DNA of 64,000 bases from JACVCJ01 sp052437175 (GTDB lineage: Bacteria; Bacteroidota; Bacteroidia; CAIKAF01): NCBI GenBank assembly GCA_052437175.1, contig JBQVOK010000005.1:248001-312000 (forward strand), given 5' to 3'. The notes beneath the pieces were generated by a model. It was given only the letters and a program-made list of their open reading frames with translations. It was not told where the DNA came from and ran no database searches. This document shows positions 50,139 through 58,658 of this stretch, one piece after another. The number at the start of each line of letters is the position of its first letter. The first letter of the stretch is position 1. The position numbers were made by a program, and so were the translations under genes.

Positions 50139-52547
50139 TTATTTTTTCCATTTCAGGCGCAGGCTGTTCAGTACCACGCTTACGCTGCTCAGGGCCATAG
50201 CTGCCCCGGCGATCATGGGATTCAGCAGGAAGCCGTTCAGCGGGTACAGTATCCCGGCGGCCAGCGGAATGCCGATAATGTTGTAGATAAAGGCCCAGAA
50301 GAGGTTCTGGCGTATGGTGGCCACCGTATGGCGCGAAAGTTCCAGGGCCTGGGGTATTTTTTCAAGATCGGAGGAAATGATGGTCATTTTGGCCACGTCC
50401 ATGGCAATATCGCTGCCCTTGCCCATGGCTATGCTCACATCGGCCTGTGCCAGGGCGGTACTGTCGTTGATGCCGTCGCCGGCCATAGCTACTACTTTGC
50501 CTTCGCGTTGCAGTTGTTTTACAAAATCGGCCTTAGCGGCGGGCAACACCTCGGCGTGGTACTGCTTTATGCCGGTGCGGGCGGCTACGGCGGCGGCGGT
50601 ATGTGCATTGTCGCCGGTGAGCATGTATACTTCGATACCTGCATCCTGTAACTGTTTTACGGCGCGGGCCGAACTTTCCTTTACCTGGTCGGCAATGGCG
50701 AGCAGGGCCCGCAGGTTTTCCGCATCGGCGAACCAGACCAGGGTTTGGGCTTCGGAACTCCATTGTGTGGCCTTTGTTTCGGCTTCGGCCGGGATGGAAA
50801 TACCATTGTCGAGCAGCAGTTTTTTATTGCCGGCGAACCAGGTATGGCCTTCCAGCTGTGCTGTTACACCCTGCCCGCTGATGCTTTCGAAATGCGTGAG
50901 CGGCAGTTGTCCGGCAGAGCCCAGGTAGCGCAGCACGGCCTCGGCCAGGGGGTGTTCCGATCGTTTTTCGAGCTGAAACAATACCTGCCGGCTCAGTTCT
51001 TCGTTTTCAAAGAAAAGGGCGTCGGTCACTTCGGGCCGGCCTTCGGTAATGGTGCCGGTTTTGTCCAGTATAAGTGCATTTACCTTACGTGCCGTTTCCA
51101 GGCTTTCGGCGTCTTTGATGAGTATTCCTTTTTCGGCCGCCTTGCCGATGCCAACCATAATGGCGGTAGGGGTGGCCAGTCCCAGGGCACAGGGACAGGC
51201 GATCACCAGTACGGTGGCCATGGCAATGAGTCCCTGCGAAACGCCGTTCTCTCCGCCCGCAAGCGCCCATACCACAAAGGTAAGCAGGGCGATCCCGATC
51301 ACCACAGGTACAAAGATCCCCGCAATGCGGTCTGCCAGTTTCTGTACGGGTGCTTTACTGCCCTGGGCATCCTGCACCATGCGTATGATCTGGGCCAGCA
51401 TGGTTTCGGAACCTACTTTTTCGGCCCGGAAACGGAAACTGCCTTTCTGGTTGATGGTGCCGGCAAAAACGGTGTCGTTCTCTTTTTTGAATACGGGTAC
51501 GGGCTCTCCGCTGAGCATACTTTCATCAATATACGAATTCCCGGAAGTGACGGTACCGTCCACGGCAATTTTTTCGCCGGGTTTTACCAGTACAAGGTCG
51601 TTTTTCTGCACTTCGCCGAGGGGGATCTGTATTTCCTGCTCCCCGCGCAGCACCGTAAGCGTTTTCGGCTGCAGGCCTATCAGGTTCTTCAGGGCGGCGG
51701 AGGTGTTACCCTTGGCCCGTTCTTCCAGCAGTTTGCCCAGCAGTATAAAGGTAATGATCACGGCTGCAGCCTCAAAATATACGTGTCCGTGCAGGCCCCG
51801 GTCCATCCAGTACTGCGGGTAAAGCGTGTTGAATACGCTGAAGAGATAGGCAATGCCCGAGCCCAGGGCCACCAGGGTATCCATATTGGCGGAGCGGTGC
51901 CGGGCCTGTTTCCAGGCGTTGATGAAAAAATCCTTTCCGGTCCAGGCAATCACCGGGGTGGAAAGTACCCACATAATGTAATTGGCATAGGGTATATTCA
52001 TGAAAAACATACCGATGATCACCACGGGCAGAGTCAGTACGGCGGCCAGTATGGTCTTCCGTTGCAGGCGCCGGAAATGCTGCCGGTGTATGTCTTCGAG
52101 GGATTCGGCCCCGGGGTCCTCCGTTTCCAGGAAGAGATCGTAACCGGCATTGTATACGGCCTGTCGTATATCGGCGGCCTGTATCATATTGGGCAGGTAT
52201 TCCACGCTGAGCACGGCGGCGGCGTAATTCACCGAAGCGCTGATCACACCGGGCAGTGTGCGTACGGCATTCTCTACATTGGAAGCGCAGGAAGCGCAGC
52301 TCATCTGCAGTACGGGAATGTTCTTTTTAACGCTGTTTACGCCATAACCCAGGTCTCGTATGGTCTGTACCGCTTTTGCCAGTACGCCGCTGTCCCCGCT
52401 GATGAGGGCCCGGCGGTTATTCAGTTCTACTTTATGCGAAGTAATGCCCTCGGTCTTCTGCAGGCCTTTGTCCACGATCAGAGCGCAGTGTTCGCTTTCC
52501 ACGCCTTCCAGCGGTATCTGTATCAGGGGCTCCTTTACGTCTTTCAT
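50139..52547 (-). CDS. copA: Copper-exporting P1B-type ATPase
   Basis: 802 residues from ATG 52547 (MKDVKEPLIQIPLEG...). Two N-terminal HMA folds: the first has a lone Cys21 in ESEHC, the second the classic MSCASC (Cys84, Cys87). Then eight membrane helices and the catalytic core: DESMLSGEP (actuator), VIACPCALGLATP (CPC), LILDKTGTITEG (phosphorylated Asp), SEHPLAEA (HP), MLTGDN, and MAGDGINDSTALA. The late helices carry IYNIIGIPLAAG and AMALSSVSVVLNSLRL, the Tyr-Asn / Met-x-x-Ser-Ser pattern of Cu+ exporters (P1B-1). Pumps Cu+ to the periplasm. Neighbours: double-HMA protein downstream, HMA-AraC regulator upstream. Confidence 0.95.
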   Translation of the reverse strand: MKDVKEPLIQIPLEGVESEHCALIVDKGLQKTEGITSHKVELNNRRALISGDSGVLAKAVQTIRDLGYGVNSVKKNIPVLQMSCASCASNVENAVRTLPGVISASVNYAAAVLSVEYLPNMIQAADIRQAVYNAGYDLFLETEDPGAESLEDIHRQHFRRLQRKTILAAVLTLPVVIIGMFFMNIPYANYIMWVLSTPVIAWTGKDFFINAWKQARHRSANMDTLVALGSGIAYLFSVFNTLYPQYWMDRGLHGHVYFEAAAVIITFILLGKLLEERAKGNTSAALKNLIGLQPKTLTVLRGEQEIQIPLGEVQKNDLVLVKPGEKIAVDGTVTSGNSYIDESMLSGEPVPVFKKENDTVFAGTINQKGSFRFRAEKVGSETMLAQIIRMVQDAQGSKAPVQKLADRIAGIFVPVVIGIALLTFVVWALAGGENGVSQGLIAMATVLVIACPCALGLATPTAIMVGIGKAAEKGILIKDAESLETARKVNALILDKTGTITEGRPEVTDALFFENEELSRQVLFQLEKRSEHPLAEAVLRYLGSAGQLPLTHFESISGQGVTAQLEGHTWFAGNKKLLLDNGISIPAEAETKATQWSSEAQTLVWFADAENLRALLAIADQVKESSARAVKQLQDAGIEVYMLTGDNAHTAAAVAARTGIKQYHAEVLPAAKADFVKQLQREGKVVAMAGDGINDSTALAQADVSIAMGKGSDIAMDVAKMTIISSDLEKIPQALELSRHTVATIRQNLFWAFIYNIIGIPLAAGILYPLNGFLLNPMIAGAAMALSSVSVVLNSLRLKWKK

Positions 52548-52565
52548 ATCCTTACGTTTTGTAAT

Positions 52566-52628
52566 ACAAAGTTCGGGAAGAAAAGGGGAGAGAGTGTTAC
52601 AGTATTTGCGCAAAGAATTACAGGATTT
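52566..52628 (-). promoter_or_regulatory. Promoter/operator of copA
   Basis: Reading the + strand: CAAAGTTC 52567-52574, 20 nt, TGTTACA 52595-52601, 10 nt, AAAGAATTACAGGATTT 52612-52628. Same words and spacing as at 50072-50133 while the bases in between differ, so the words are under selection. It overlaps the last two bases of the regulator gene. Confidence 0.72.
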
Positions 52629-53187
52629 ACACCTGGTCGAGCGGTTTCCTTTTATTACTGCGCAGATCCTTGAAATGGCTGGGAGTGAGGCCGGTCACTT
52701 TTTTGAACTGGGCGCTGAGATGGGCCACGCTCGAATAGTTAAGGCGAAAGGCGATCTCGCTCAGGCTCAGTTCGTCGTATACCAGCAGTTCCTTTACCCG
52801 TTCGGTCTTCTGGGCGATGAAGTATTTTTCTATGGTAGTGCCTTCGATCTCGGAAAACAGGTTCGAAATGTACTTGTAGTCGCACCCGAGCTGGCTGCTC
52901 AGGTAATCGGAAAGGTTTTCCTTCAGGTTGCCGTCGTGGCGGTGCACCCGTTCAATGATAAGGGTTTTGGTCTTTTCAATGAGCCGGCTTTTGCGGTCGT
53001 CGATCAGTTCAAAGCCCAGGGCTTCCAGCTGCCGGCCGATCTCTTCCTTTTCGGCGCTGCCCAGTTCGCGGTCCAGGGTCACTTCGCCCAGTTCCACCTG
53101 CTGCGGATGCAGTCCGGCCTTTTCCAGTTCGGCCTTTACCACCATTTTACAGCGGTCGCATACCATATTTTTAATGTAGAGTTTCAT
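52627..53187 (-). CDS. HMA-AraC fusion, probable copper-responsive regulator
   Basis: 186 residues from ATG 53187. An HMA-like N-terminus (about 1-70) with metal loop MVCDRC (Cys10, Cys13) is joined to an AraC-type DNA-binding domain (about 85-180): YLSSQLGCDYKYISNLFSEIEGTTIEKYFIAQKTERVKELLVYDELSLSEIAFRLNYSSVAHLSAQFKKVTGLTPSHFK, both helix-turn-helix units present. It could bind Cu+ through the HMA loop and then activate copA and the double-HMA gene at their TTACA direct repeats. TACCTTTG on this strand at 53198-53205 is a -7 box 10 nt before the ATG. Such HMA-AraC proteins are common beside copA in Bacteroidota. Confidence 0.88.
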   Translation of the reverse strand: MKLYIKNMVCDRCKMVVKAELEKAGLHPQQVELGEVTLDRELGSAEKEEIGRQLEALGFELIDDRKSRLIEKTKTLIIERVHRHDGNLKENLSDYLSSQLGCDYKYISNLFSEIEGTTIEKYFIAQKTERVKELLVYDELSLSEIAFRLNYSSVAHLSAQFKKVTGLTPSHFKDLRSNKRKPLDQV

Positions 53188-53342
53188 AGCGGCAGTGCAA
53201 AGGTACGGAATCTGCCTGTTCCTGCGGTACATAAAGTGCGTTTGTATGTACAGCGGGTGATTCAGGTGTTTTTACGCTGTTTCTCGTTTGATGATTTGTC
53301 TATCTTTGCCGCACATTATGTTTTCATTTTAACCATTTAGCT

Positions 53343-54782
53343 ATGAAGAAATTCTACGTACTTCTATCTTCCGTTTTCACCCTTACGTTATTTACCCAAC
53401 AGCTTTCTGCACAGTGTACTATACAGCTGCTGGCTTCGGATACCCTGGTGTGTGCGGGAGATTCGGTAACGCTTACCGTGATTCCCCCTACCAATATGCA
53501 CCAGCTTACGTCCACCCTGGCGGCGGGCAACAACCACCGCGGGAACATGTTCGATATACATGCCCTGAACACGGTGACCATTGAATCGTTCGATGCACAC
53601 CCGATGGGCAATACCACCATGGAAGTGTATTACCGCCCAACCCCTTTTTCCGGTTTCGAAAACTCATCGAACGGCTGGATTCTCCTGGGTTCTGCAGCCG
53701 TTAATGCACAGCCTTACGGTACACCTACCCCGGTGCCCGTAGCGGTAAACGTAACCATTCCGGCCGGACAGACCTATGGTTTTTACGTTACCTCTTCCAA
53801 TACAGGCATAAGCCTTAATTATACAGACGGAAACGCACAGGGCGCTGTATACACCAGCGATGCCAATATCCAGTTCCTGCAGGGTGTAGGTATGGAGTAT
53901 CCTTTTACGAACGGCGGCGGTGTTTTTACACCCCGTATCTGGAACGGCGTTATTCATTACAGCACGCCCATAAGCACCAGCTACCTCTGGAGCAACGGTG
54001 ATACTACCGCTTCCATCAGTACCGAAATTACAGCTACCACACAGTTTGGCGTAGATGTGAACGTGAGCGGCTGTGCCACACAAACGGCCCTGAAGACCGT
54101 AGTGGTTTCCACCCCGCCCGTACAGGCCGGCGCCGATGTTGCCGTGTGCGAAGGCGAAGCCGTGACCCTGGCCGCAAGCGGTGCGGTTTCCTACAGCTGG
54201 ACAAACGGTGTTAGCGACAGCGTAAGCTTTATACCGCAGGCTTCGGGCCAGTACGTGGTAACCGGTACCGATTCGATCGGCTGTACGGCCAGCGATTCCG
54301 TTACCGTTACCGTAAACACGGTGGACAACGGCATCAGCGTAAACGGACTTACCCTTTCTGCATCAGCTTCAGGAGCTATTTATGCATGGTACGACTGTAT
54401 CAATAATACCCTGCTCAGCCTGGTCTCCACACCGACCTATACGGCTACGGCCAACGGCAGCTATGCGGTTATCGTTACCCAGAACGGCTGTACGGATACT
54501 TCGGCCTGTGAACTGATCACTACCGTAGGCATCGAAGAAAATAACGGCCAGGATGTACTTACCCTGAGTCCGAACCCTACAGACGGAACCCTGAACATCC
54601 GCAGCGAAGGCCAGGTGGTACGCCAGGTAAGTATCCTGGGTGTGAACGGCCAGGTACTGGGCAGCAGCTTCCCGATGGCGGCACAGACCAGTATCGACCT
54701 CAGTGCTTACGCGGCCGGCGTATATTTTGTACGCATCCATACCGAAAACGAAACGTATATACGAAAAGTGATACGCCGCTGA
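53343..54782 (+). CDS. Secreted Ig-repeat protein with T9SS type A tail
   Basis: 479 residues. Signal peptide (1-23, ...QQLSAQ), a first Ig-like strand (CTIQLLASDTLVCAGDSVTL), a jelly-roll-like region of about 55-210 (NNHRGNMFDIHALNTVTIESFDAHPMGNTTMEVYYRPTPF ... GQTYGFYVTSS), two Ig-like modules (SYLWSNGDTTASIS; ADVAVCEGEAVTLAASGAVSYSW), and a type A sorting domain (about 400-479, LSPNPTDGTLNI ... YAAGVYFVRI). Surface-exposed or released through the type IX system; ligand unknown. TATCTTTG at 53301-53308 is a -7 box 34 nt before the ATG. Confidence 0.87.
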   Translation: MKKFYVLLSSVFTLTLFTQQLSAQCTIQLLASDTLVCAGDSVTLTVIPPTNMHQLTSTLAAGNNHRGNMFDIHALNTVTIESFDAHPMGNTTMEVYYRPTPFSGFENSSNGWILLGSAAVNAQPYGTPTPVPVAVNVTIPAGQTYGFYVTSSNTGISLNYTDGNAQGAVYTSDANIQFLQGVGMEYPFTNGGGVFTPRIWNGVIHYSTPISTSYLWSNGDTTASISTEITATTQFGVDVNVSGCATQTALKTVVVSTPPVQAGADVAVCEGEAVTLAASGAVSYSWTNGVSDSVSFIPQASGQYVVTGTDSIGCTASDSVTVTVNTVDNGISVNGLTLSASASGAIYAWYDCINNTLLSLVSTPTYTATANGSYAVIVTQNGCTDTSACELITTVGIEENNGQDVLTLSPNPTDGTLNIRSEGQVVRQVSILGVNGQVLGSSFPMAAQTSIDLSAYAAGVYFVRIHTENETYIRKVIRR

Positions 54783-54805
54783 TACAATTTTGCTTATTTG
54801 GTTAT

Positions 54806-54840
54806 AAAAAGGTGCAGGACAGGTTTCTGCGCCTTTTTTG
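54806..54840 (+). terminator. Intrinsic terminator after the Ig-repeat protein
   Basis: AAGGTGCAG ... CTGCGCCTT (one G-U pair) followed by TTTTTTG, with an A-run before the stem. Confidence 0.8.
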
Positions 54841-54882
54841 TTTTTCTACTCTCTCCGGACTTTCGGACTGCGGACCCTAAGC

Positions 54883-54950
54883 TGACATCTTCAACAAAGC
54901 AAGATTGACATGCTGAACAAAGCCGGCGGCCCGGCAAGCGGGTACCTTTG
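54883..54950 (+). promoter_or_regulatory. Promoter and direct-repeat activator site of the SDR gene
   Basis: TGACATCTTCAACAAAGC at 54883-54900 and TGACATGCTGAACAAAGC at 54906-54923 (15 of 18 bases shared, 23-bp period), 19 nt, then -7 box TACCTTTG at 54943-54950. No TTG at -33. The AraC-type gene two genes on is the obvious activator candidate. Confidence 0.65.
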
Positions 54951-54971
54951 TTTCATTAAAAAAACAGAACA

Positions 54972-55991
54972 ATGGAACAGAACAACGGAGACCTGGCGAT
55001 GCAACAGCCGCTCGGTTCAGGATTTAACGCAGGGTCAACGGCCGAAGAAGTGATAAAGGGGATCGGTCTGCACGGAAAAACGGTCATTATTACGGGAGGT
55101 TATACCGGTATCGGCCTGGAAACGGTGCGGGTACTGGCGGGCGCCGGGGCACAGGTAATTGTGCCGGCCCGCAGTCCGCAGAAAGCCGCGCACAACCTGC
55201 AGGGAATAGCCGGTGTGGAATTGGAACAGCTCGACCTGAGCGATCCGGATTCGGTAGATGCTTTTGCAGCCCGTTTCCTGGCCTCGGGCAGACCGCTGCA
55301 TATCCTCATCAACAACGCGGGTATCATGTGGGTGCCCCTGCGCAGGGACAGCCGCGGCAATGAATCACAGCTGTCCACCAATTACCTGGGGCATTTCCGG
55401 CTTACGGCCGCGCTGTGGCCTGCCCTGAAAGCGGCGGGCAGCGCCCGGGTGCTGAATGTATCCTCTTTTGGCCATCAGATGGCACCGTTTCACTTTGATG
55501 ATCCCAATTTTGAACGGCGGGAATACGAGACCCTGCAGGGCTACGGACAGTCGAAAACGGCCTGCAACCTGTTTACCGTAGAGCTTGACGAACGCGGTAA
55601 AGCACACGGCGTGAGGGCCTATGCCGTACATCCCGGTTCGGTGAACGATACGGAACTGGGCCGCGAAGCGCCCGTGGAAATGTTTATACAGATGGGCACC
55701 TTTGATGCATCGGGAAAAATAAAACCCGAAGTGGCCGCCAGACTGAAGACCGTTCCGCAGGGAGCTGCCACAACGGTATGGTGTGCCGTAAGTCCGCTGC
55801 TGGAGAACATTGGCGGGGTATACTGCGAGGATGCGGATATTGCCGTACCCGACCTGGGAAATATCGAACACCGTTACGACGAACCTTCGACCCTGTATGG
55901 CGTACAGGCTTATTCCATGAATAAGACCTCTGCAGCCCGGCTCTGGGCCCTGGGCGAACAGCTGAACGGGATCGTTTTTACGGCGGACTGA
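54972..55991 (+). CDS. Short-chain dehydrogenase/reductase
   Basis: 339 residues, classical SDR with an extended N-terminus. Cofactor loop VIITGGYTGIGLETVRVL (TGxxxGxG, about 38-55), DLSDPDSV (adenine-side Asp), LINNAGIM (NNAG), VLNVSSFGH (catalytic Ser), YGQSKTACNLF (YxxxK, about 193) and VHPGSVNDTE. The early 'R' in PARSPQKA suggests NADP(H). Similar to retinol-dehydrogenase/WW-oxidoreductase-like SDRs; substrate unknown. The AraC-type regulator gene follows 23 nt later on the same strand. Confidence 0.9.
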   Translation: MEQNNGDLAMQQPLGSGFNAGSTAEEVIKGIGLHGKTVIITGGYTGIGLETVRVLAGAGAQVIVPARSPQKAAHNLQGIAGVELEQLDLSDPDSVDAFAARFLASGRPLHILINNAGIMWVPLRRDSRGNESQLSTNYLGHFRLTAALWPALKAAGSARVLNVSSFGHQMAPFHFDDPNFERREYETLQGYGQSKTACNLFTVELDERGKAHGVRAYAVHPGSVNDTELGREAPVEMFIQMGTFDASGKIKPEVAARLKTVPQGAATTVWCAVSPLLENIGGVYCEDADIAVPDLGNIEHRYDEPSTLYGVQAYSMNKTSAARLWALGEQLNGIVFTAD

Positions 55992-56014
55992 GAATTGTTA
56001 TTTTTGTAATACAG

Positions 56015-56821
56015 ATGGAATTCCAGGTAACCTACATAACGCCGGACATAAAGCTTTCCTGCTATGAAGACAGGCTGTTTAAAACAGAAGTGCTGTTTGA
56101 ACACCACATGCTTATCTGGTTCATTTCGGGCGAAACAAAGATCATACGTCCGGAGGCGGCCTATGTGTTCGGGCCGGGCGATATTTTCCTGATCCCGCGC
56201 AACCAGCCCGTTACGGTGATCAATTACCCGAAGGACGGGCTACCGCACAGATCGGTGGCCATGCACCTTTCCGAAAACCGCCTGCGCAGTTTTTATGCCG
56301 CTGCGGACGTTAGACCTGCGCTGCAGGTACCGTCGCCGGAGATCCGCCGCTTTGGCCGGCATCCCCTGCTGGAAGGCTGCCTGGCCTCGCTGATCCCGTA
56401 TTTTGAAGTACCGGGACCTTTCCCGGAGAACATCGCTTCGCTGAAGATCAATGAGGCCATAAGTATACTAAGAGTGGCAGACCCGGGTATCGATGAGGTA
56501 CTGGCCAACTTTTCGGAACCGGGAAAAATAGACCTGGGCCGATTTATGGAAAAGAACTTTATGTTCAATATGCCCATGGAAAAATTCGGTTACCTCAGCG
56601 GGCGCAGCCTGTCTACCTTTAACCGCGATTTTCGTAAGCTGTTCGGCACCGCTCCCGGGCGCTGGCTCACCCGCAAACGCCTGGAACTGGCCCATTACCA
56701 GCTGAGCGAACTGAAGAAAAAACCGGTGGATGTTTACCTGGAAGTGGGCTTCGAAGACCTGTCGCACTTTTCCTACGCGTTTAAAAAACAGTTCGGGTAT
56801 CCGCCGGCGGCTCTGGTTTGA
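56015..56821 (+). CDS. AraC-family transcriptional regulator
   Basis: 268 residues: N-terminal cupin-like effector domain (about 25-100, IWFISGETKIIRPEAAYVFGPGDIFLIPRNQPVTVINYP) and a C-terminal AraC DNA-binding domain (about 170-268, FMEKNFMFNMPMEKFGYLSGRSLSTFNRDFRKLFGTAPGRWLTRKRLELAHYQL ... VGFEDLSHFSYAFKKQFGYPPAAL). Likely controls the SDR gene upstream. TATTTTTG at 55999-56006, 8 nt before the ATG, may give it an additional promoter of its own. Confidence 0.9.
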   Translation: MEFQVTYITPDIKLSCYEDRLFKTEVLFEHHMLIWFISGETKIIRPEAAYVFGPGDIFLIPRNQPVTVINYPKDGLPHRSVAMHLSENRLRSFYAAADVRPALQVPSPEIRRFGRHPLLEGCLASLIPYFEVPGPFPENIASLKINEAISILRVADPGIDEVLANFSEPGKIDLGRFMEKNFMFNMPMEKFGYLSGRSLSTFNRDFRKLFGTAPGRWLTRKRLELAHYQLSELKKKPVDVYLEVGFEDLSHFSYAFKKQFGYPPAALV

Positions 56822-56923
56822 GGGGGCCGGAGTGAAGAGGGAAGAGTAAAGAGGCCGGGGTACATGGGTGTGTGATTGGCGGAGTGAGCTATAAGCTGAT
56901 CGCTATTGGCTATATTTGCAACA

Positions 56924-57475
56924 ATGCGAAAAATAATCTTGGACCTTGCCGTAACCCTGGACGGTTTTATTGAAGGCCCCAACGGGGAAATTGACTGGTG
57001 TATACTGGATGACGATATGGACCTGGAAGCGTTTATCGGTACGATCGACACGATCTTTTACGGAAGAGTGAGTTACGACGCCTGGGGCAATTTTCAGCCG
57101 GACGAAACGGCTTCGCCCGCAGAGCAGCGGATATGGCAGGGTGTGCATTCCAAAAAGAAGTACGTTTTTTCGAAACAGGAAAGGCAGGATGAACGGGCCA
57201 CTTTCATCCGCACGGACATTACGAAAGCCGCAACGGAAATAAAAAAGCAGGCGGGGAAAGACATCTGGCTCTACGGCGGAGCGGGCCTGATACGCAGTTT
57301 TATAGAGGCAGGCCTGGTGGACGTGTATCGTTTATCCATACACCCGGTAGCGCTGGGTGCCGGCAAGCCCCTGTTCGAAAACCTGAATGGGCGGTTAAAT
57401 CTGAAGTTAACAGGCACAAAGGTATTCCGTTCGGGTGTGGTGCAGCTGGTATACGAGACCGGGAACGAGGCGTAA
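56924..57475 (+). CDS. Dihydrofolate reductase-like (RibD C-terminal family) protein
   Basis: 183 residues from ATG 56924 (MRKIILDLAVTLDGFIEGPNGEIDW). A longer TTG-initiated ORF is rejected because the -7 box TATATTTG (56911-56918) lies inside it. RibD_C/DHFR-like fold: LAVTLDGFIEGPNGEIDWC, FYGRVSYDAWG, KKYVFSKQ, KQAGKDIWLYGGAGLIRSFIEAGLVDVYRLSIHPVALGAGKPLFENL (the 'GG..l...l...GLvDE....i.PV.lG.G..lF' signature). Probably an NADPH-dependent reductase of unknown substrate; not a housekeeping folate or riboflavin enzyme by length or context. Confidence 0.88.
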   Translation: MRKIILDLAVTLDGFIEGPNGEIDWCILDDDMDLEAFIGTIDTIFYGRVSYDAWGNFQPDETASPAEQRIWQGVHSKKKYVFSKQERQDERATFIRTDITKAATEIKKQAGKDIWLYGGAGLIRSFIEAGLVDVYRLSIHPVALGAGKPLFENLNGRLNLKLTGTKVFRSGVVQLVYETGNEA

Positions 57476-57639
57476 AATGCCGGAAGTGTAGCTTTTTCCG
57501 CTGCCAGGGGCTTTTGCTGCACGATGAGATCCGGACGTTATGCGCCGGATAACCGGCCTCCCGTTGTTATTCTTAATTGTGAGCATGGTATATCGCCGTT
57601 GAAGATAAGCTGTTACATTTACGTCCATAGAACAGGCGT

Positions 57640-58623
57640 ATGCATATTCTGATTGTACATAAAGAAGCGATTCCCGTACAAAAATATGGAGGTACAGAGC
57701 GTGTGATCTGGTACCTGGGACAGGAGCTGGTAAAAATGGGACACAAGGTTACGTACCTGGTAAAACAGGGTTCGCAGTGTCCCTTTGCCCGGGTTCTTTA
57801 CCTGGACCCCAACCGTAACATAACGGAACAGATCCCCGATACCGTAGATATTGTTCATTTTTCGGACCCGCCCAACGGCGAGGTAAAAAAGCCCTATATA
57901 CGTACTGTGCATGGTAACAGCAATGACCTGGAACGGCTGGATATAAACAGTGTGTTTGTATCGCAGAATCATGCGGCCCGTTATGGTTCTGCTTCGTTTG
58001 TGTATAATGGAATGAACTGGGACGATTACGGCGATCCGGCCCTGTCGAACCCGCGCAGGTATTTCCATTTCCTGGGCAATGCCGCCTGGCGTCTTAAAAA
58101 TGTGAAGGGAGCCGTGCAGGCGGTTACGCAGGTGCGCGGAGAAAAGCTGCATGTGCTGGGAGGCCGCCGGCTGAATTTTAATATGGGATTTCGTTTTACG
58201 CTGAATCCCCGGGTACGCTTTCACGGTATGGTGGGCAACGAGCGTAAGAATGATGTTCTGCGCGGTTCCAAAGGCCTGGTATTCCCGGTACGCTGGCACG
58301 AACCTTTTGGTATTGCCATTATTGAAAGCCTGTACTTCGGTTGTCCCGTTTTCGGAACGCCCTATGGTTCTCTGCCGGAACTGGTAACCAAAGAAACTGG
58401 CTTTTTATCCGGAAGTTCGGAGGAACTTAGCGCGGCTATCCGCGACAGCGCTAAGTTCTCCCGGAAAGAGTGCCATGCATACGCCGTGGAAAATTTTAAT
58501 GCGCGCAGAACGGCCGAAGCCTACCTGCAGAAATACGAAACGGTATTGAATGGCAGAACGCTGAATGCACAGGCTCCGCAATTGCTGAAGGTGCAAGAAG
58601 AAAAGTTCCTGGCCTGGGAGTAA
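57640..58623 (+). CDS. GT4-type glycosyltransferase
   Basis: 327 residues, GT-B fold. N-terminal Rossmann half with PVQKYGGTERVIWYLGQELVKMGHKVTYL (glycine loop for the acceptor side), VDIVHFSDPP; C-terminal half with FLGNAAWRLKNVKGAVQAV, GKLHVLGG-type strand (GEKLHVLGGRR), RVRFHGMVGNERKNDVLRGSKGLVFPVRWHEPFGIAIIESLYFGCPVFGTPYGSLPELV, the GT4 nucleotide-sugar site (E-x7-E: EPFGIAIIE). Transfers a sugar from a nucleotide donor to an unknown glycan or small-molecule acceptor. Stands alone; no promoter of good consensus is visible upstream. Confidence 0.9.
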   Translation: MHILIVHKEAIPVQKYGGTERVIWYLGQELVKMGHKVTYLVKQGSQCPFARVLYLDPNRNITEQIPDTVDIVHFSDPPNGEVKKPYIRTVHGNSNDLERLDINSVFVSQNHAARYGSASFVYNGMNWDDYGDPALSNPRRYFHFLGNAAWRLKNVKGAVQAVTQVRGEKLHVLGGRRLNFNMGFRFTLNPRVRFHGMVGNERKNDVLRGSKGLVFPVRWHEPFGIAIIESLYFGCPVFGTPYGSLPELVTKETGFLSGSSEELSAAIRDSAKFSRKECHAYAVENFNARRTAEAYLQKYETVLNGRTLNAQAPQLLKVQEEKFLAWE

Positions 58624-58658
58624 CGAGCCAGGGGCCAGGAGTGAAGAGAGCGGGCGCA

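Noticed and set aside
50745..52673. 642-residue forward ORF opposite copA
   Set aside because: Antisense shadow of a canonical Cu+ ATPase.
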